DNA from: Caulobacterales bacterium RIFOXYB1_FULL_67_16
Lineage (GTDB): Bacteria > Pseudomonadota > Alphaproteobacteria > Caulobacterales > Caulobacteraceae
Assembly: GCA_001796045.1 (NCBI GenBank)
Contig: MGLN01000043.1
Location: 6,667-13,106, forward strand
Length of the DNA: 6,440 nucleotides
Direction: 5' to 3'
Shown here: in pieces, positions 5,421 to 6,440 of the stretch
Layout of the letters: the number at the start of each line of letters is the position of its first letter
Position numbering within the stretch: the first letter of the stretch is position 1
Position numbers and translations under genes: made by a program
Notes under the pieces: model-generated
Told to the model about the DNA's origin: nothing
Database searches by the model: none
What the model saw: the letters and a program-made list of their open reading frames with translations, nothing else

Positions 5421-5886
5421 TGTCCCGCATCAGCCGGGCCTTGTCGCGCTGCCAGTCGCGTTCGGCCGAGGCTTCGCGCTTGTCGTGCAGCTTCTTGCCC
5501 TTGGCCAAGGCGATCTCCAGCTTCGCCTTGCCGGCCTCGTTCAGATAGAGCTTCAGCGGGATGATGGTCTGGCCGTCCCGCTGCACCGCCCCCATCAGCT
5601 TGTCGATCTGTTTCCGGTGCAGCAGCAGTTTGCGCGGCCGGCGCGGCTCGTGATTGAACCGGTTGGCCTGCTTGTACGGCGGGATGTCGGCGTTGATCAG
5701 CACGATCTCGCGCCCCTCCACCGCCGCATAGCTTTCCGCAATATTCGCCCGCCCGTCGCGCAGGGCCTTGATCTCGGTGCCCAGCAGCTGGATCCCGGCC
5801 TCGATATTGTCTTCCAGAAAATAGTCGAACCGCGCGCGGCGGTTTTCGGCGATGACCTTGGATTTTGGCTGCGGCTTGGGCGCCAT
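5413..5886 (-). CDS. smpB: SsrA-binding protein SmpB
   Basis: Binds tmRNA (SsrA) and carries it into the ribosomal A site to rescue stalled ribosomes by trans-translation. The 157-residue length is normal. The protein reads in order: a basic N-terminus MAPKPQPKSK; the conserved core AENRRARFDYF (13-23), LLGTEIKALRDGRANI (34-49) and NHEPRRPRKLLLHRKQI (78-94); and a basic C-terminal tail LAKGKKLHDKREASAERDW, the part that enters the mRNA channel in the family. The start at 5886 is preferred because the frame upstream runs through dapA out of frame and reads as non-homologous sequence. The ATG shares its A with the dapA TGA (TGATG), so translation is probably coupled to dapA. The tmRNA gene itself is not in this window. 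Confidence 0.96.
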   Translation of the reverse strand: MAPKPQPKSKVIAENRRARFDYFLEDNIEAGIQLLGTEIKALRDGRANIAESYAAVEGREIVLINADIPPYKQANRFNHEPRRPRKLLLHRKQIDKLMGAVQRDGQTIIPLKLYLNEAGKAKLEIALAKGKKLHDKREASAERDWQRDKARLMRDKG

Positions 5887-6440
5887 CAGATCACGCCCGC
5901 TTCGGCCATGGCCCTGTCGATCGCCGGCTTGACCGCGTCCGAGGTCGGCGACAACGGCAAACGCGCCTCCTCCCGGCACAGGCCCAGCTTGGCCAGGGCG
6001 TATTTCGTCGGCGCCGGCGAGTTGTCGAGGAAAAGGGCCTTGCACAGGCCGATCAGCCGGTTCTGCCAATCCCGCGCCGTCGCATAATCGCCCGCCGCCG
6101 CCGCCTTGTGCAGGGCGACCATCGCCTCGGGCGCCACGTTCGACGCCACCGAGATCAATCCCACCCCGCCATGGGCGTGATAGCCCAGATAGCTTGAATC
6201 ATCGCCCGAGATCAGGTCGAACTGGCCGTCGATATGGACCTGCATCCAACTCGGGCGGCTCATGTCGCCGGTGGCGTCCTTGATCCCCACGATGTTCGGA
6301 TGGACCGCCAGCCGCGCCACCGTCTCATTGGACAGATCGACCCCGGTCCGCGCGGGGACATTGTACAGCAGGAGCGGCAGTTCGACCGCGTCGGCCACGG
6401 CCTCGAAATGGGCCGCCATCCCCGCCTGCGACGGCCGGAT
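5886..6440 (-). CDS. dapA: 4-hydroxy-tetrahydrodipicolinate synthase (N-terminal part outside window)
   Basis: Condenses pyruvate with aspartate semialdehyde in the first step of the diaminopimelate branch of lysine and peptidoglycan synthesis. The visible 184 residues are the C-terminal part of a protein usually 290-300 long; the frame is open at 6440, so it continues beyond the window. Diagnostic parts are LLLYNVPARTG, with the catalytic tyrosine (Y26 of the visible part) and substrate-binding arginine; VGIKDATGD, with the Schiff-base lysine (K54), the same 28 residues after the tyrosine as in E. coli (Y133/K161); SGDDSSYL; and GGVGLISVASNVAPE. The ATG at 6419 is internal: the preceding visible codons read IRPSQAG and fit the family. 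It overlaps smpB by one base. Related aldolase-family lyases share the fold, but the neighbourhood and the YNVPxRTG/GIKDATGD pair favour DapA. Confidence 0.92.
   Translation of the reverse strand: MRPSQAGMAAHFEAVADAVELPLLLYNVPARTGVDLSNETVARLAVHPNIVGIKDATGDMSRPSWMQVHIDGQFDLISGDDSSYLGYHAHGGVGLISVASNVAPEAMVALHKAAAAGDYATARDWQNRLIGLCKALFLDNSPAPTKYALAKLGLCREEARLPLSPTSDAVKPAIDRAMAEAGVI

Noticed and set aside
5887..6069. Longer SmpB starting at 6069
   Set aside because: The additional 61 residues overlap the conserved end of dapA in another frame and do not look like SmpB; MAPKPQ at 5886 is the normal family start.

Overview
The window is high-GC DNA with strongly GC-biased third codon positions. 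Its gene content and order point to an alphaproteobacterium, most likely Caulobacterales (Caulobacter/Brevundimonas-like). The lineage call rests on overall protein character and on the block rpoZ - rel/spoT - pyrE, which I recall as typical of alphaproteobacteria; it is inference, not a database match. Coding density is about 95%. I see no rRNA, tRNA, CRISPR array, insertion sequence or prophage gene, and no gene-free stretch longer than about 135 bp.

Layout, left to right. (1) Minus-strand block read from 3924 down to 1: folK (folate synthesis), rpoZ (RNA polymerase omega), rel/spoT (bifunctional (p)ppGpp synthetase/hydrolase) and pyrE (orotate phosphoribosyltransferase, losing only its last residues at the window edge). 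(2) Plus-strand block 3923-5396: a NYN/PIN-like (LabA/DUF88) putative nuclease, a family 5 type (UdgB-like) uracil-DNA glycosylase whose ATG overlaps the nuclease stop (ATGA), then a separate 66-residue single-pass membrane protein with a strong ribosome binding site. (3) Minus-strand pair at the right edge: dapA (only the C-terminal ~184 residues) and smpB, overlapping as TGATG.

The genes are mostly housekeeping. rpoZ and rel together encode the alarmone enzyme and an RNA polymerase subunit that contributes to a ppGpp site in E. coli. pyrE and folK supply pyrimidines and folate. dapA serves lysine and cell-wall synthesis, and smpB serves trans-translation. The plus-strand pair couples a putative RNA nuclease to a uracil-repair glycosylase.

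I found no convincing new defence or mobile system. The points most worth a second look are about gene starts and coupling. The divergent folK and NYN start codons share one CATG palindrome. A perfect Shine-Dalgarno in the end of rpoZ sits 7 nt before an in-frame CTG that overlaps the rpoZ stop, suggesting a longer, Pro/Ala-rich N-terminus for Rel. A 7-bp hairpin also abuts the conventional GTG start of rel. Two further items are the NYN-UDG operon and the small membrane protein.
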